Shown here one piece after another: positions 1 to 5,667 of a stretch of 5,999 nt of DNA. The DNA comes from CAZWVM01 sp964637705 (GTDB lineage Bacteria > UBA8481), in assembly GCA_964637705.1 (NCBI GenBank), contig CAZWVM010000206.1, positions 1 through 5,999 on the forward strand, read 5' to 3'. Every line of letters begins with the position of its first letter. Position 1 is the first letter of the stretch. The notes under the pieces are model-generated. The model was not told where the DNA came from. It made no database searches and saw only the letters and a program-made list of their open reading frames with translations. A program made the position numbers and the translations under genes.

Positions 1-1786
1 TGTTGAAGCCGCGCGCCGAGAGCGTGCCCGCGATCTCCGCGAAGAGTCCCTCGTGAGAGCGGGTGATCACGATGATGTCGGCGCAGTCCGGCACCGGGTG
101 AGGACGGCGGTCGATGACGACGGGAGACTCCGAGAGCCGCGGGATCAGCTCGATGTGCCGCGCGATCTGCTCGGCGGTGTGCGCGAGGGCGTAGCGCCCG
201 TCCACGCGCCCGAAGTGCTCGGCGATCTCTCCGGCGCGCGCGGGCCCCGGGAGGATCTGCTCCACCGCCGCGCGTCGGCGCGCCAGGGTTTCACGGGCGA
301 AGAGGTCGGGGGGCAGGTAGGAGGCGCATTGGCGCAGGAGGCGCGCGGCGAGGGTGTCCAGCAGCCGCGCTTTCCAGTCCGAGAGGGTCTCCGGCGAGAC
401 GGCCTTCATGTCGGCCACGGTGAGGAGATAGAGCATCGCGAGCACCTCGCTGTCGCCGATTCTCCTGGCCAGTTCATGGATGTGGGCCGGATCGTCGACA
501 TCGCGCATGAAGGCGCCGTGCGCCAGGAGGTGGTGATGGCGGACGAGGAAGGCCACGCGCTCGATCTCCGCCGGCGCGAAACCCGCCTCCTCCATGAAGA
601 CACGGGCCCGCGCGGCTCCCTCCTCGTCGTGGGGGCGTCCCGAGCCCTTGCCGATGTCGTGGAAGAGCGCCGCGAGCACGAGAAGATCGTGGCGTTGGAG
701 CGTCTCGGCGTCGAAGACGCGGGACCGGGCCGAGAAGAGCGCCTCGAGGTTCTCGACGACCCTCAGGGTGTGCTCGTCCGGCGTGTAGAGGTGGATCGCG
801 TCGTTGCGCGCGAGAGCCTCGATGCGGTCCCAGCCCGGGAGAAGCGAGGCCAGGACCCCGCTTTCGTCGGCGAGCCTCAGGAACCCGCTGATCGGTCTCA
901 GCGGCACATCCGAGAGGCGCCGGAGGAACTCGTCACGCACGGCCGCCGCGGGGCGCGGATCCGCCCGCCGCGGTCGCCCCGTCGCGATGCGTTTCATCGC
1001 GAGCAGGACCTCCTTCGAAAAGGCGTCCGGGTCGCCTCCGCCGAGCCACGACAGGACCGCCTCCCGTTCCGCCAGCAGAAGCCGGTCCTCGCGGCGCCCC
1101 GCTGCCTGGTGCATCACGATGCGGGCCGCGAGCAGGGTCGCGTAGTCCGCGTCGAGGTCCGAGGTGCCGAAGGACTCCTCACCGCGCGCCCTCGCGATCC
1201 AGCGGCGCATCTGGACGTCGCGCAGTCCGCCACGCCCGTCGCGGAGGTTCGGCTCCTGGAACCCGGCGCCGCGGTGCTTGAGATGACGCGCCCGCCGTTC
1301 GCTTTCGTGCTCCCGGTAGAACCCCGGCCTCAGCGTGTCGATCCATCGCCGCGGACCGCACAGGAGCGGAGGCTCCATTCCGAAGAGGTGCCGGGCGTCC
1401 AGGAGCGTCGTCGCGAATTTCAGGTCGCCCCGCACGCCGTCCGGAAGCTCGCCCGCGCTTCGCACGAGGATGCTGGGTCGGATCCCGAGATCCCACAACC
1501 GGGCGACGAACGCCGACAGATCGACTTCGCCCGCGGTGACGACGAGCAGGTCGACGTCGGAATAGGGCGCCAGTTCCTCGCGGCCGTAACCTCCGACGGC
1601 GTAGACGCCGGTCTCGAGGGGATCGAGCGAGGAGAGGATCGGCCGGACGAGGTCATCGACGGCGCGGGAGAGGGAACCGGCGGTCGCCGTTCCCCATGAG
1701 GCGAGATCGCGGAGCGTGTCCGGGGGTCGGAGGGTCGCAAGGTATTGCTTCCAGGGGCCGCTGGCGGAGACGGGACCGAGGACCAT
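1..1786 (-). CDS. glnD: GlnD, [protein-PII] uridylyltransferase/uridylyl-removing enzyme, 3'-truncated by the window edge
   Basis: GlnD adds UMP to, or removes it from, the PII signalling protein according to glutamine level, and so sets nitrogen assimilation; it is cytosolic. Reading the reverse strand gives 595 codons without a stop. The nucleotidyltransferase signature is GGYGRE (residues 65-70) with the metal-binding DVD (77-79). The GlnD linker motif EPNLRDGRGGLRDVQ follows at 178-192. The family motif YTPDEHTLRVV (334-344) leads into the HD hydrolase domain, with FHDIGKG (375-381) and HHHLLAHGAF (417-426). A first ACT domain opens at about 568 (ADIIVITRSHEGLFAEIAG) and is cut by the edge; the rest of ACT1 and all of ACT2 are missing. 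Family members are about 850-900 residues long. ATG 1786 lies 5 bases after the upstream stop, with GAGG inside that stop region as a plausible ribosome site, so it is probably co-transcribed and coupled with the DUF4339 gene. No frameshift or missing catalytic residue was seen. Confidence 0.96.
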   Translation of the reverse strand, partial: MVLGPVSASGPWKQYLATLRPPDTLRDLASWGTATAGSLSRAVDDLVRPILSSLDPLETGVYAVGGYGREELAPYSDVDLLVVTAGEVDLSAFVARLWDLGIRPSILVRSAGELPDGVRGDLKFATTLLDARHLFGMEPPLLCGPRRWIDTLRPGFYREHESERRARHLKHRGAGFQEPNLRDGRGGLRDVQMRRWIARARGEESFGTSDLDADYATLLAARIVMHQAAGRREDRLLLAEREAVLSWLGGGDPDAFSKEVLLAMKRIATGRPRRADPRPAAAVRDEFLRRLSDVPLRPISGFLRLADESGVLASLLPGWDRIEALARNDAIHLYTPDEHTLRVVENLEALFSARSRVFDAETLQRHDLLVLAALFHDIGKGSGRPHDEEGAARARVFMEEAGFAPAEIERVAFLVRHHHLLAHGAFMRDVDDPAHIHELARRIGDSEVLAMLYLLTVADMKAVSPETLSDWKARLLDTLAARLLRQCASYLPPDLFARETLARRRAAVEQILPGPARAGEIAEHFGRVDGRYALAHTAEQIARHIELIPRLSESPVVIDRRPHPVPDCADIIVITRSHEGLFAEIAGTLSARGFN

Positions 1787-1791
1787 GCCCC

Positions 1792-2667
1792 TCAAGGACG
1801 CGGGATGAGAGCCGCGGTCTCTTCGTCCACGTGCAGGAAGGCGCGGGCGCCGTCGCCCGTGGTCCAGAGATCGACTCCCGGAGGAACGGGCGCCGGGCGG
1901 TAGACGAGTCCCTCGCGGGGCGGCTGGACATGCGTGTCGAGATAGCCGTAATCGAAGAGATACTGGACCCAGCCCTCGCCCGCCATCGAGGCCGTGTCCG
2001 TGGCCGCCGTGTCAGCCAGGGCGACCTTGCGCGCCGCGACCAGGAATCTCATGTCGGCCTCCACTTTCGCCCGCTCCGCCGGCTTCAGGCTCTCGGTCGC
2101 GAAGGCCGGCGCGGTGTCGCCCCGGTTGAGGTCCACCTTCGGCGGCGTCGGGGCTTGCTCCACGGGCCGGGGCCCGAAGACGGCATAGGCGCCGACCATG
2201 GCCCCCGCGATCAGGAGTCCGGCGCCGGCGAAGATGAGGTTCCTCTTGCGCGGTCCTGCTGCCTGTCCCTTCTCCTCGCTCACGCAATTCTCGCAGATCG
2301 CCTGGCCGTCGACGATGATCCGGCAGGCGTCGCAGTAGGACTGACGACAGCGCGGACATACGAAGGCGGCGGGACTGAGCTCGTGGTTGGCGCAGAACGA
2401 TTCCTTCTCTTTCTCCGCCTCGGGCACCTGCGCGCGCTCCGCGGCCGGAAGCTCTTCGACGTCCTCCACCCCGGCCCCGGGCGCCGCCGCGGCCGTGAAG
2501 ACGACAGCGAGTTCGGGCACGCTCGCCGCGGAGGCCCACTCGTTGCGATCGGCCAGCCAGACGAAGTCGGAGGGAGAGAAGGACCCGGCCAGGGACCACT
2601 GGCGAAGCTCGTCGGCGGTGGCGGGCCCGTAGGACTGCCCATTGACGGAGACGTAGTAGGACGTCAT
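1792..2667 (-). CDS. Membrane protein with N-terminal GYF_2/DUF4339-like domain and zinc-ribbon/B-box-like cysteine cluster
   Basis: The 291-residue product has four visible parts. Residues 3-53 resemble the GYF_2/DUF4339 domain: YYVSVNGQSYGP, an LRQW segment, and the closing WLADRNEW, as in proteins that start with 'YY...G.QQGP'. Residues 92-128 carry four metal-ligand pairs, C92-x2-H95, C104-x2-C107, C112-x2-C115 and C125-x2-C128, like a B-box or double zinc ribbon. A basic stretch (GPRKRN, 138-143) precedes one hydrophobic helix at about 144-164. A C-terminal region of about 125 residues follows, predicted outside the cytoplasm by the positive-inside rule. Its end (GYLDTHVQPP... VDLWTTGDGARAF) loosely recalls the C-terminal fold of GspG-type pseudopilins, but there is no prepilin cleavage motif. 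Function is unknown; a scaffold or sensor role is a guess. ATG 2667 has no Shine-Dalgarno sequence but has a -10-like hexamer six bases upstream, suggesting leaderless expression. It is followed after 5 bases by glnD. Confidence 0.85.
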   Translation of the reverse strand: MTSYYVSVNGQSYGPATADELRQWSLAGSFSPSDFVWLADRNEWASAASVPELAVVFTAAAAPGAGVEDVEELPAAERAQVPEAEKEKESFCANHELSPAAFVCPRCRQSYCDACRIIVDGQAICENCVSEEKGQAAGPRKRNLIFAGAGLLIAGAMVGAYAVFGPRPVEQAPTPPKVDLNRGDTAPAFATESLKPAERAKVEADMRFLVAARKVALADTAATDTASMAGEGWVQYLFDYGYLDTHVQPPREGLVYRPAPVPPGVDLWTTGDGARAFLHVDEETAALIPRP

Positions 2668-2673
2668 GGAACT

Positions 2674-2682
2674 AGGATATCA
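2674..2682 (-). promoter_or_regulatory. Putative extended -10 promoter for a leaderless DUF4339-glnD transcript
   Basis: Reading the minus strand from 2682, TGA-TATCCT gives an extended -10 (TGn) followed by a hexamer matching TATAAT at four of six positions. Six bases (AGTTCC) separate it from ATG 2667, so a start site 7 bases after the hexamer would fall on the A of the start codon. No good -35 is visible. The call rests on the same spacing appearing before recR and the radical SAM gene. Confidence 0.4.
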
Positions 2683-2730
2683 GCCGAAGGGCGCGCCGGG
2701 TAAGAGGGAGCGTCGCATCGTTGGCCGGCG

Positions 2731-2970
2731 TCAGCACGTGGGGGCTCCGCAGTCGCCCGGGAAGCAGTCTGTGAAGCAGGGCTCGATCCCCATGGCGCAT
2801 GTATTGGTGCAGTCGCAAGTGTCGCAGGGCGCGGCCGAGGCCGTGGCGACGAGGGTGCATGTCGCGGCGGAACAGTCCGCCTGGCAGTTTGCGTTGGCGT
2901 TGGACGCGGAGTAATAGCCGAGGTCGGCGCGTTCATAGCACGTGAGGATCGGCTTATGATAGGGACGCAT
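2731..2970 (-). CDS. Cys-rich 79-residue peptide, candidate RiPP precursor for the adjacent radical SAM enzyme
   Basis: The product has 79 residues with 12 cysteines, at 11, 29, 33, 38, 49, 52, 54, 58, 65, 69, 74 and 79; the last residue is Cys. The spacing CX3CX4C occurs twice (29-38 and 65-74), with a central CX2CXCX3C (49-58). All basic residues (R2, H5, K6, R14) are in the first 14 positions. The remainder is acidic and rich in Ala, Thr, Asn and Asp. There is no hydrophobic signal peptide. The N-terminus reads Y4-x-x-P7-x-L9, like the YxxPxL motif that RRE domains bind in lasso-peptide leaders. ATG 2970 lies inside the end of the radical SAM gene (17-base overlap, different frame) and has the strong Shine-Dalgarno sequence GGGAGGAA, with 6 bases from GGAGG to ATG. 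The frame stays open upstream to an ATG at 3150, but that stretch only shadows the enzyme gene. A metallothionein-like metal binder is the main alternative. I recognise no family. Confidence 0.75.
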   Translation of the reverse strand: MRPYHKPILTCYERADLGYYSASNANANCQADCSAATCTLVATASAAPCDTCDCTNTCAMGIEPCFTDCFPGDCGAPTC

Positions 2971-4000
2971 CCCGTTCCTCCCACCCCCGCGTATTCCCAT
3001 GGAGCGCCATCGTGACGAGGCACCTCTCCAGGGGAGGCTCGTGCAGCCGGCCCGTGGCCGCCTGATTCTGCCCGACACAAATGTAGCAACGCGGCAGAAG
3101 AAAGCAATCCCGGCATCGATGGAAAAGCGAGTGATCGAGCCCGTGCGCACGGCCGGGATTGCCGGCGACCGCGCGCCAGACCGCGGCCAATCCTTCGAGG
3201 CGGACGGATCCCAGCGGGAGCCGGAGCGTGGAGCATGAGAGAATCTCCCCGCAAGCGGTCACGGCGACCGTGTTCATGCCCTGCGCGCAGACGCGGATTC
3301 CTTCCGGCCCGTTCTGGTTCTCGGGTCGGGCATAGAGCGGCCAGGATTTCTCGATGTCACGGATCTGGCGTGGAGAGAGGAAGAGCCCCGTGAAGGAACG
3401 CCCGAGGTCGGAGCAGGTGAGAAAATAGTCGCGTTGCACGGTGCCATCAAGCCGGCGCGCCAGTTCGCGGACGGCTTCGGTCTCGTGCACGTTGGATCGC
3501 TGGACGAGAAAGCCCAGGTGAATTCTCATGCCGCGCGCCCGCGCCGCGGCCGCCCCCGCGACGAGCCGGTCAAAGGAGCCGGGCGTGCCCGTGATCGCGT
3601 CGTGGACCTCCGCGGTGGCGCCGTGCATCGAGATCTCCACGATGCCGACGCCGGCGTCGGCGAGTCGATCGACATACTCGGGAAGACGGTTTCCTCCCGT
3701 CTTCACCGAGACCGCCATCCCGAGCGAGCGGGCGCGTTCCGCCAACTCGACCAGGTTCGGATGCTCGAGGGCTTCACCGCCGGAAAAGCAGACGGAGAAG
3801 GTGCTGACGGCGGCGAGGTCGTCGAGGACGCGGAACCACTCGACTCGTGTCAACTCCTCGCCTGCATACATCGCCGCCGTGTCACGGATGCAATGGCCGC
3901 AACGGAGATCACAGCGGCGCGTCAACTCGAGCAGCGCGGCGGACGGGGCCGGCTGGCGTCGGAAGAGCCGGTTCAATTCACGGGGATCAACTCGTCTCAC
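2954..4000 (-). CDS. Radical SAM/SPASM peptide-modifying enzyme
   Basis: This 348-residue protein has the radical SAM cluster motif C30-x3-C34-x2-C37 (RRCDLRCGHC), which holds the 4Fe-4S cluster that cleaves S-adenosylmethionine. The SAM-binding GGEALEHPNL is at 74-83, and SMHGATAEVHDAITG (124-138) is typical of the PqqE/anSME-like TIM-barrel family. The C-terminus is a SPASM domain: C238-x12-G251-x4-C256, then C296-x2-C299-x5-C305-x2-C308, and C327, with an extra C250. These would bind two auxiliary 4Fe-4S clusters. SPASM enzymes modify ribosomal peptides (sactipeptides, ranthipeptides, PQQ, mycofactocin) or sulfatases. The overlapping Cys-rich peptide gene makes that peptide the likely substrate. 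There is no N-terminal RRE/PqqD-like domain, since only about 20 residues precede the barrel. The start is taken as GTG 4000: no ATG, GTG or TTG lies between the in-frame recR stop and it, and a perfect -10 sits six bases upstream. The chemistry performed is not readable from the sequence. Confidence 0.93.
   Translation of the reverse strand: MRRVDPRELNRLFRRQPAPSAALLELTRRCDLRCGHCIRDTAAMYAGEELTRVEWFRVLDDLAAVSTFSVCFSGGEALEHPNLVELAERARSLGMAVSVKTGGNRLPEYVDRLADAGVGIVEISMHGATAEVHDAITGTPGSFDRLVAGAAAARARGMRIHLGFLVQRSNVHETEAVRELARRLDGTVQRDYFLTCSDLGRSFTGLFLSPRQIRDIEKSWPLYARPENQNGPEGIRVCAQGMNTVAVTACGEILSCSTLRLPLGSVRLEGLAAVWRAVAGNPGRAHGLDHSLFHRCRDCFLLPRCYICVGQNQAATGRLHEPPLERCLVTMALHGNTRGWEERDASLS
2975..2982 (-). 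promoter_or_regulatory. Shine-Dalgarno sequence that fixes the Cys-rich peptide start
   Basis: On the minus strand GGGAGGAA lies in the last codons of the radical SAM gene. GGAGG ends 6 bases before ATG 2970, which is ideal spacing. It is among the best ribosome sites in the window, with the one before flgG. It supports the short peptide being a real, translationally coupled gene. Confidence 0.75.
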
Positions 4001-4006
4001 GGGGAG

Positions 4007-4015
4007 ATTATACCA
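4007..4015 (-). promoter_or_regulatory. Perfect extended -10 promoter for the radical SAM-peptide unit, probably leaderless
   Basis: The minus strand from 4015 reads TGG-TATAAT, a consensus extended -10 (TGnTATAAT). CTCCCC and then the GTG start at 4000 follow, so transcription would begin at or next to the start codon. The best -35-like match is weak (CTGAAA, 4037-4032, 19-base spacer), which an extended -10 can tolerate. It lies in the 33-base gap after recR, so the cassette can be transcribed independently. There is no Shine-Dalgarno sequence before the GTG. Confidence 0.6.
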
Positions 4016-4033
4016 TGGACGGGCGTAGTTGTT

Positions 4034-4651
4034 TCAGACGCCCGTGAGGAAATCCCTGCGGCCTTTCAAAGCCTCGCCCAGCGTGGCCTCGTCCGAGTAG
4101 GCCAGTTCACCCCCGACGGGCAGGCCGTGGGCCAGTCGCGAGACACGCTGGGGGAGGCCCTTGAGGAGGTCGGCGATGTAATAGGCCGTGGCGTTTCCTT
4201 CCGTGTCCGGGTCGGTCGCGAGGATGATTTCCTCAAAGGGAAGATGCGCGTCGCGAACGCGCTCCAGGAGCGGCGCGATGGCCAACTCGTCCGGGCCGAT
4301 GCCGTCGAGAGGCGACAAGGCCCCGCCCAGGACGTGGTAAAGCCCCTTGTAGCGCCCCGTGCGCTCGAAACTCCAGACGTCGACCGCTTCCTCCACGACG
4401 CAGAGAAGGCTCCGGTCGCGGCCGGGATCGGAGCAGATCGCACACGTTTCCTCTTCGCTGTATTGACCGCAGGCGCCGCACCGCCGGATCGCGGCCCTGT
4501 CCTGGACCAGTGACCGGGCGATCTCCTCGGCGACCGAGGAGGGACGGTCAAGGAGCCAGAGCGCCATGCGGGTGGCCGATCGAGGGCCGATGCCGGGCAG
4601 GCGCGCGATGGACTCGACGAGACGGTCGAAGGCCGGAGGTCGGATGGGCAT
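4034..4651 (-). CDS. recR: RecR recombination mediator protein
   Basis: RecR works with RecF and RecO to load RecA on single-stranded gaps during recombinational repair. With ATG 4651 the product is 205 residues, against about 200 for the family. In order it shows a helix-hairpin-helix (LPGIGPRSATRMALWLL, residues 18-34), a C4 zinc finger (C58, C61, C70, C73), and a Toprim domain with CVVEEAVDVWSFERTG (84-99) and ATDPDTEGNATAYYI (145-159). The conserved GLPVGGELAYSDEATLGEAL (176-195) closes it. The frame stays open upstream to 4705, but those extra 18 residues only translate the heptamer repeat and are not RecR sequence. There is no Shine-Dalgarno sequence before ATG 4651, but a CATAAT hexamer lies six bases upstream. 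The usual dnaX and YbaB partners are not beside it here. It ends 33 bases before the radical SAM gene. Confidence 0.96.
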   Translation of the reverse strand: MPIRPPAFDRLVESIARLPGIGPRSATRMALWLLDRPSSVAEEIARSLVQDRAAIRRCGACGQYSEEETCAICSDPGRDRSLLCVVEEAVDVWSFERTGRYKGLYHVLGGALSPLDGIGPDELAIAPLLERVRDAHLPFEEIILATDPDTEGNATAYYIADLLKGLPQRVSRLAHGLPVGGELAYSDEATLGEALKGRRDFLTGV

Positions 4652-4657
4652 GGCGGG

Positions 4658-4663
4658 ATTATG
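4658..4663 (-). promoter_or_regulatory. Putative -10 element of recR, abutting the heptamer repeat
   Basis: The minus strand reads CATAAT (five of six matches to TATAAT), then CCCGCC and ATG 4651, the same hexamer-plus-six layout as the two other leaderless candidates. Immediately upstream is the repeat array, whose unit contains TTGCCT, a four-of-six match to a -35 box. The nearest copy (4684-4679) is 15 bases away, a little short. Confidence 0.4.
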
Positions 4664-4719
4664 AAGGCAAAAGGCAAAAGGCAAAAGGCAAAAGGCAAAA
4701 GGCAAAAGGCAAAAGGCTA
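4664..4719. repeat. Heptanucleotide tandem repeat, AAGGCAA x7 plus one degenerate copy
   Basis: Seven perfect head-to-tail copies of AAGGCAA (TTGCCTT on the other strand) run from 4664 to 4712. AAGGCTA (4713-4719) and a decayed AGGGCAG (4720-4726) follow. The unit is not a multiple of three. In translation it yields a repeating seven-residue L-P-F-A-F-C-L pattern, which creates false extensions of open frames. It lies between divergent recR and flgF, next to the recR promoter. Similar heptamer arrays (short tandemly repeated repetitive sequences) are known from cyanobacteria and appear in other environmental genomes. Confidence 0.95.
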
Positions 4720-4786
4720 AGGGCAGAAGTCGATGGACAAGGGGAAGGGAGAGGACGGGACCGATCCTCGGAACGGTGAATAATGC

Positions 4787-4813
4787 TCAAGTTTGCGTCT
4801 CTTCGTCCGAAAA
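4787..4813 (+). promoter_or_regulatory. Putative sigma-28 (FliA) promoter of flgF
   Basis: TCAAGTTT (4787-4794), an 11-base spacer, and TCCGAAAA (4806-4813) match the flagellar sigma-28 consensus TAAAGTTT-N11-GCCGATAA at 13 of 16 positions with exact spacing. Transcription would begin about 4820, just before ATG 4822, implying almost no leader. This also argues against the upstream ATG 4783, which would lie before the transcription start. Confidence 0.45.
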
Positions 4814-4821
4814 GAAAACGT

Positions 4822-5667
4822 ATGGATCGCGGTCTCTACACAGGCGCCCTTTCGATGATCGCCCGGAGCATCGACTCCGAGGTCATCGCGAACAACCTGG
4901 CCAACATGAACACCGTCGGCTTCAAGCAGGACACGACGGTCTACCGCGATTTCCCGGCCATGCTCGTGAATCGCCTCCACGACGAAACCATCTGGACGCT
5001 CCTGCGGGAGTTCGACCCGGCTCCGCCGGTCGGCCGCATCGGCACCGGCGTGCAGGTCGACGACATCGTGACGACGCACGAGATGTCTCCCTCGATCATC
5101 AACACCACGAATCCCTTCGACATGGCGCTCGAGGGGGTCCCCGGCGTCGAGCGATCCTACGCCTTCTTCGAGGTCATGACGCCCCAGGGGCTCATGTACA
5201 CGCGGGCCGGTAACTTCCAGGTCAACTCCGAGGGCTTCCTCGTCACCAACGACGGCGCCCAGGTGATGGGCGAGAACGGCCCGGTCCAGATCGATCCCAA
5301 GAACGTGAAGTTCGAGCCCGACGGGTCGATCATCACGAACCCGCAGTTCCGGGGCGAAGGCACGAACATGTGGGAGGACCGGCGGGTCACGAACAAGATG
5401 AGGATCGTCTCGTTCGACGACGTCGGCGGTTTGGAGAAGTTCGGTTATACGCTCTACAAGGCGTCGGCCGAATCGGGCCCCCCTGAGACCCTGCTCTACG
5501 GCGTCAATCTTCGGACCGGGATGTTGGAAGCCTCCAACGTGAACCCGGTTCGCGAAATGGTGGACCTCATCAAGAGCCACCGGGCCTACGAGGCCTCCGC
5601 GAAAGTCATATCCGCTCACGACACCCTGCTCGGCCAGGCCGTGAACGACGTCGGCAGAGTCGGATAA
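4822..5667 (+). CDS. flgF: FlgF, flagellar basal-body proximal rod protein
   Basis: FlgF is a subunit of the proximal rod, the periplasmic axle linking the flagellar motor to the hook, exported by the flagellar type III apparatus. The 281-residue product starts MDRGLYTGALSM, typical of FlgF. It has the rod-family N-terminal motif IANNLANMNTVGFKQD (22-37), the central YTRAGNFQVNSEGFLVTNDG (126-145), and the C-terminal LEASNVNPVREMVDLIKSHRAYEASAKVI (235-263) whose helix packs with the N-terminal one. It is slightly longer than the E. coli protein (about 250). The frame is open from ATG 4783, but the 13 extra residues (MLKFASLRPKRKR) precede the conserved terminus and overlap the putative promoter, so ATG 4822 is preferred. 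No clear Shine-Dalgarno sequence precedes either ATG. The gene downstream begins like FlgG, the usual flgF-flgG order; a FlgG-like paralogue is the only alternative. Confidence 0.9.
   Translation: MDRGLYTGALSMIARSIDSEVIANNLANMNTVGFKQDTTVYRDFPAMLVNRLHDETIWTLLREFDPAPPVGRIGTGVQVDDIVTTHEMSPSIINTTNPFDMALEGVPGVERSYAFFEVMTPQGLMYTRAGNFQVNSEGFLVTNDGAQVMGENGPVQIDPKNVKFEPDGSIITNPQFRGEGTNMWEDRRVTNKMRIVSFDDVGGLEKFGYTLYKASAESGPPETLLYGVNLRTGMLEASNVNPVREMVDLIKSHRAYEASAKVISAHDTLLGQAVNDVGRVG

Noticed and set aside
53..1699. 548-codon plus-strand open frame
   Set aside because: It lies wholly antisense to glnD, whose motifs are clear; long antisense frames are expected in GC-rich DNA, and the product shows no recognisable domain.
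1696..2703. 335-codon plus-strand open frame
   Set aside because: Antisense to the DUF4339-like gene and the glnD start; Arg/Gly-rich composition without motifs.
2694..2730. Terminator after the Cys-rich peptide gene (CGCCGG/CCGGCG)
   Set aside because: Six-base stem, 25-base loop, no T-run; may be chance in GC-rich sequence.
2971..3150. Longer, 139-residue version of the Cys-rich peptide
   Set aside because: The added 60 residues lie in an out-of-frame shadow of the radical SAM gene; the ribosome site is at 2975-2982, directly before ATG 2970.
3434..4513. 359-codon plus-strand open frame
   Set aside because: Antisense to the radical SAM gene and recR, both of which have diagnostic motifs.
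4652..4705. Upstream extension of recR from ATG 4705
   Set aside because: The extra residues are only the translated heptamer repeat; RecR homology begins after ATG 4651.
4664..4726. CRISPR array
   Set aside because: Units are 7 bases, directly abutting with no spacers.
4783..4821. Earlier start of flgF at ATG 4783
   Set aside because: The 13 added residues are not part of the conserved FlgF terminus and overlap the sigma-28-like promoter.
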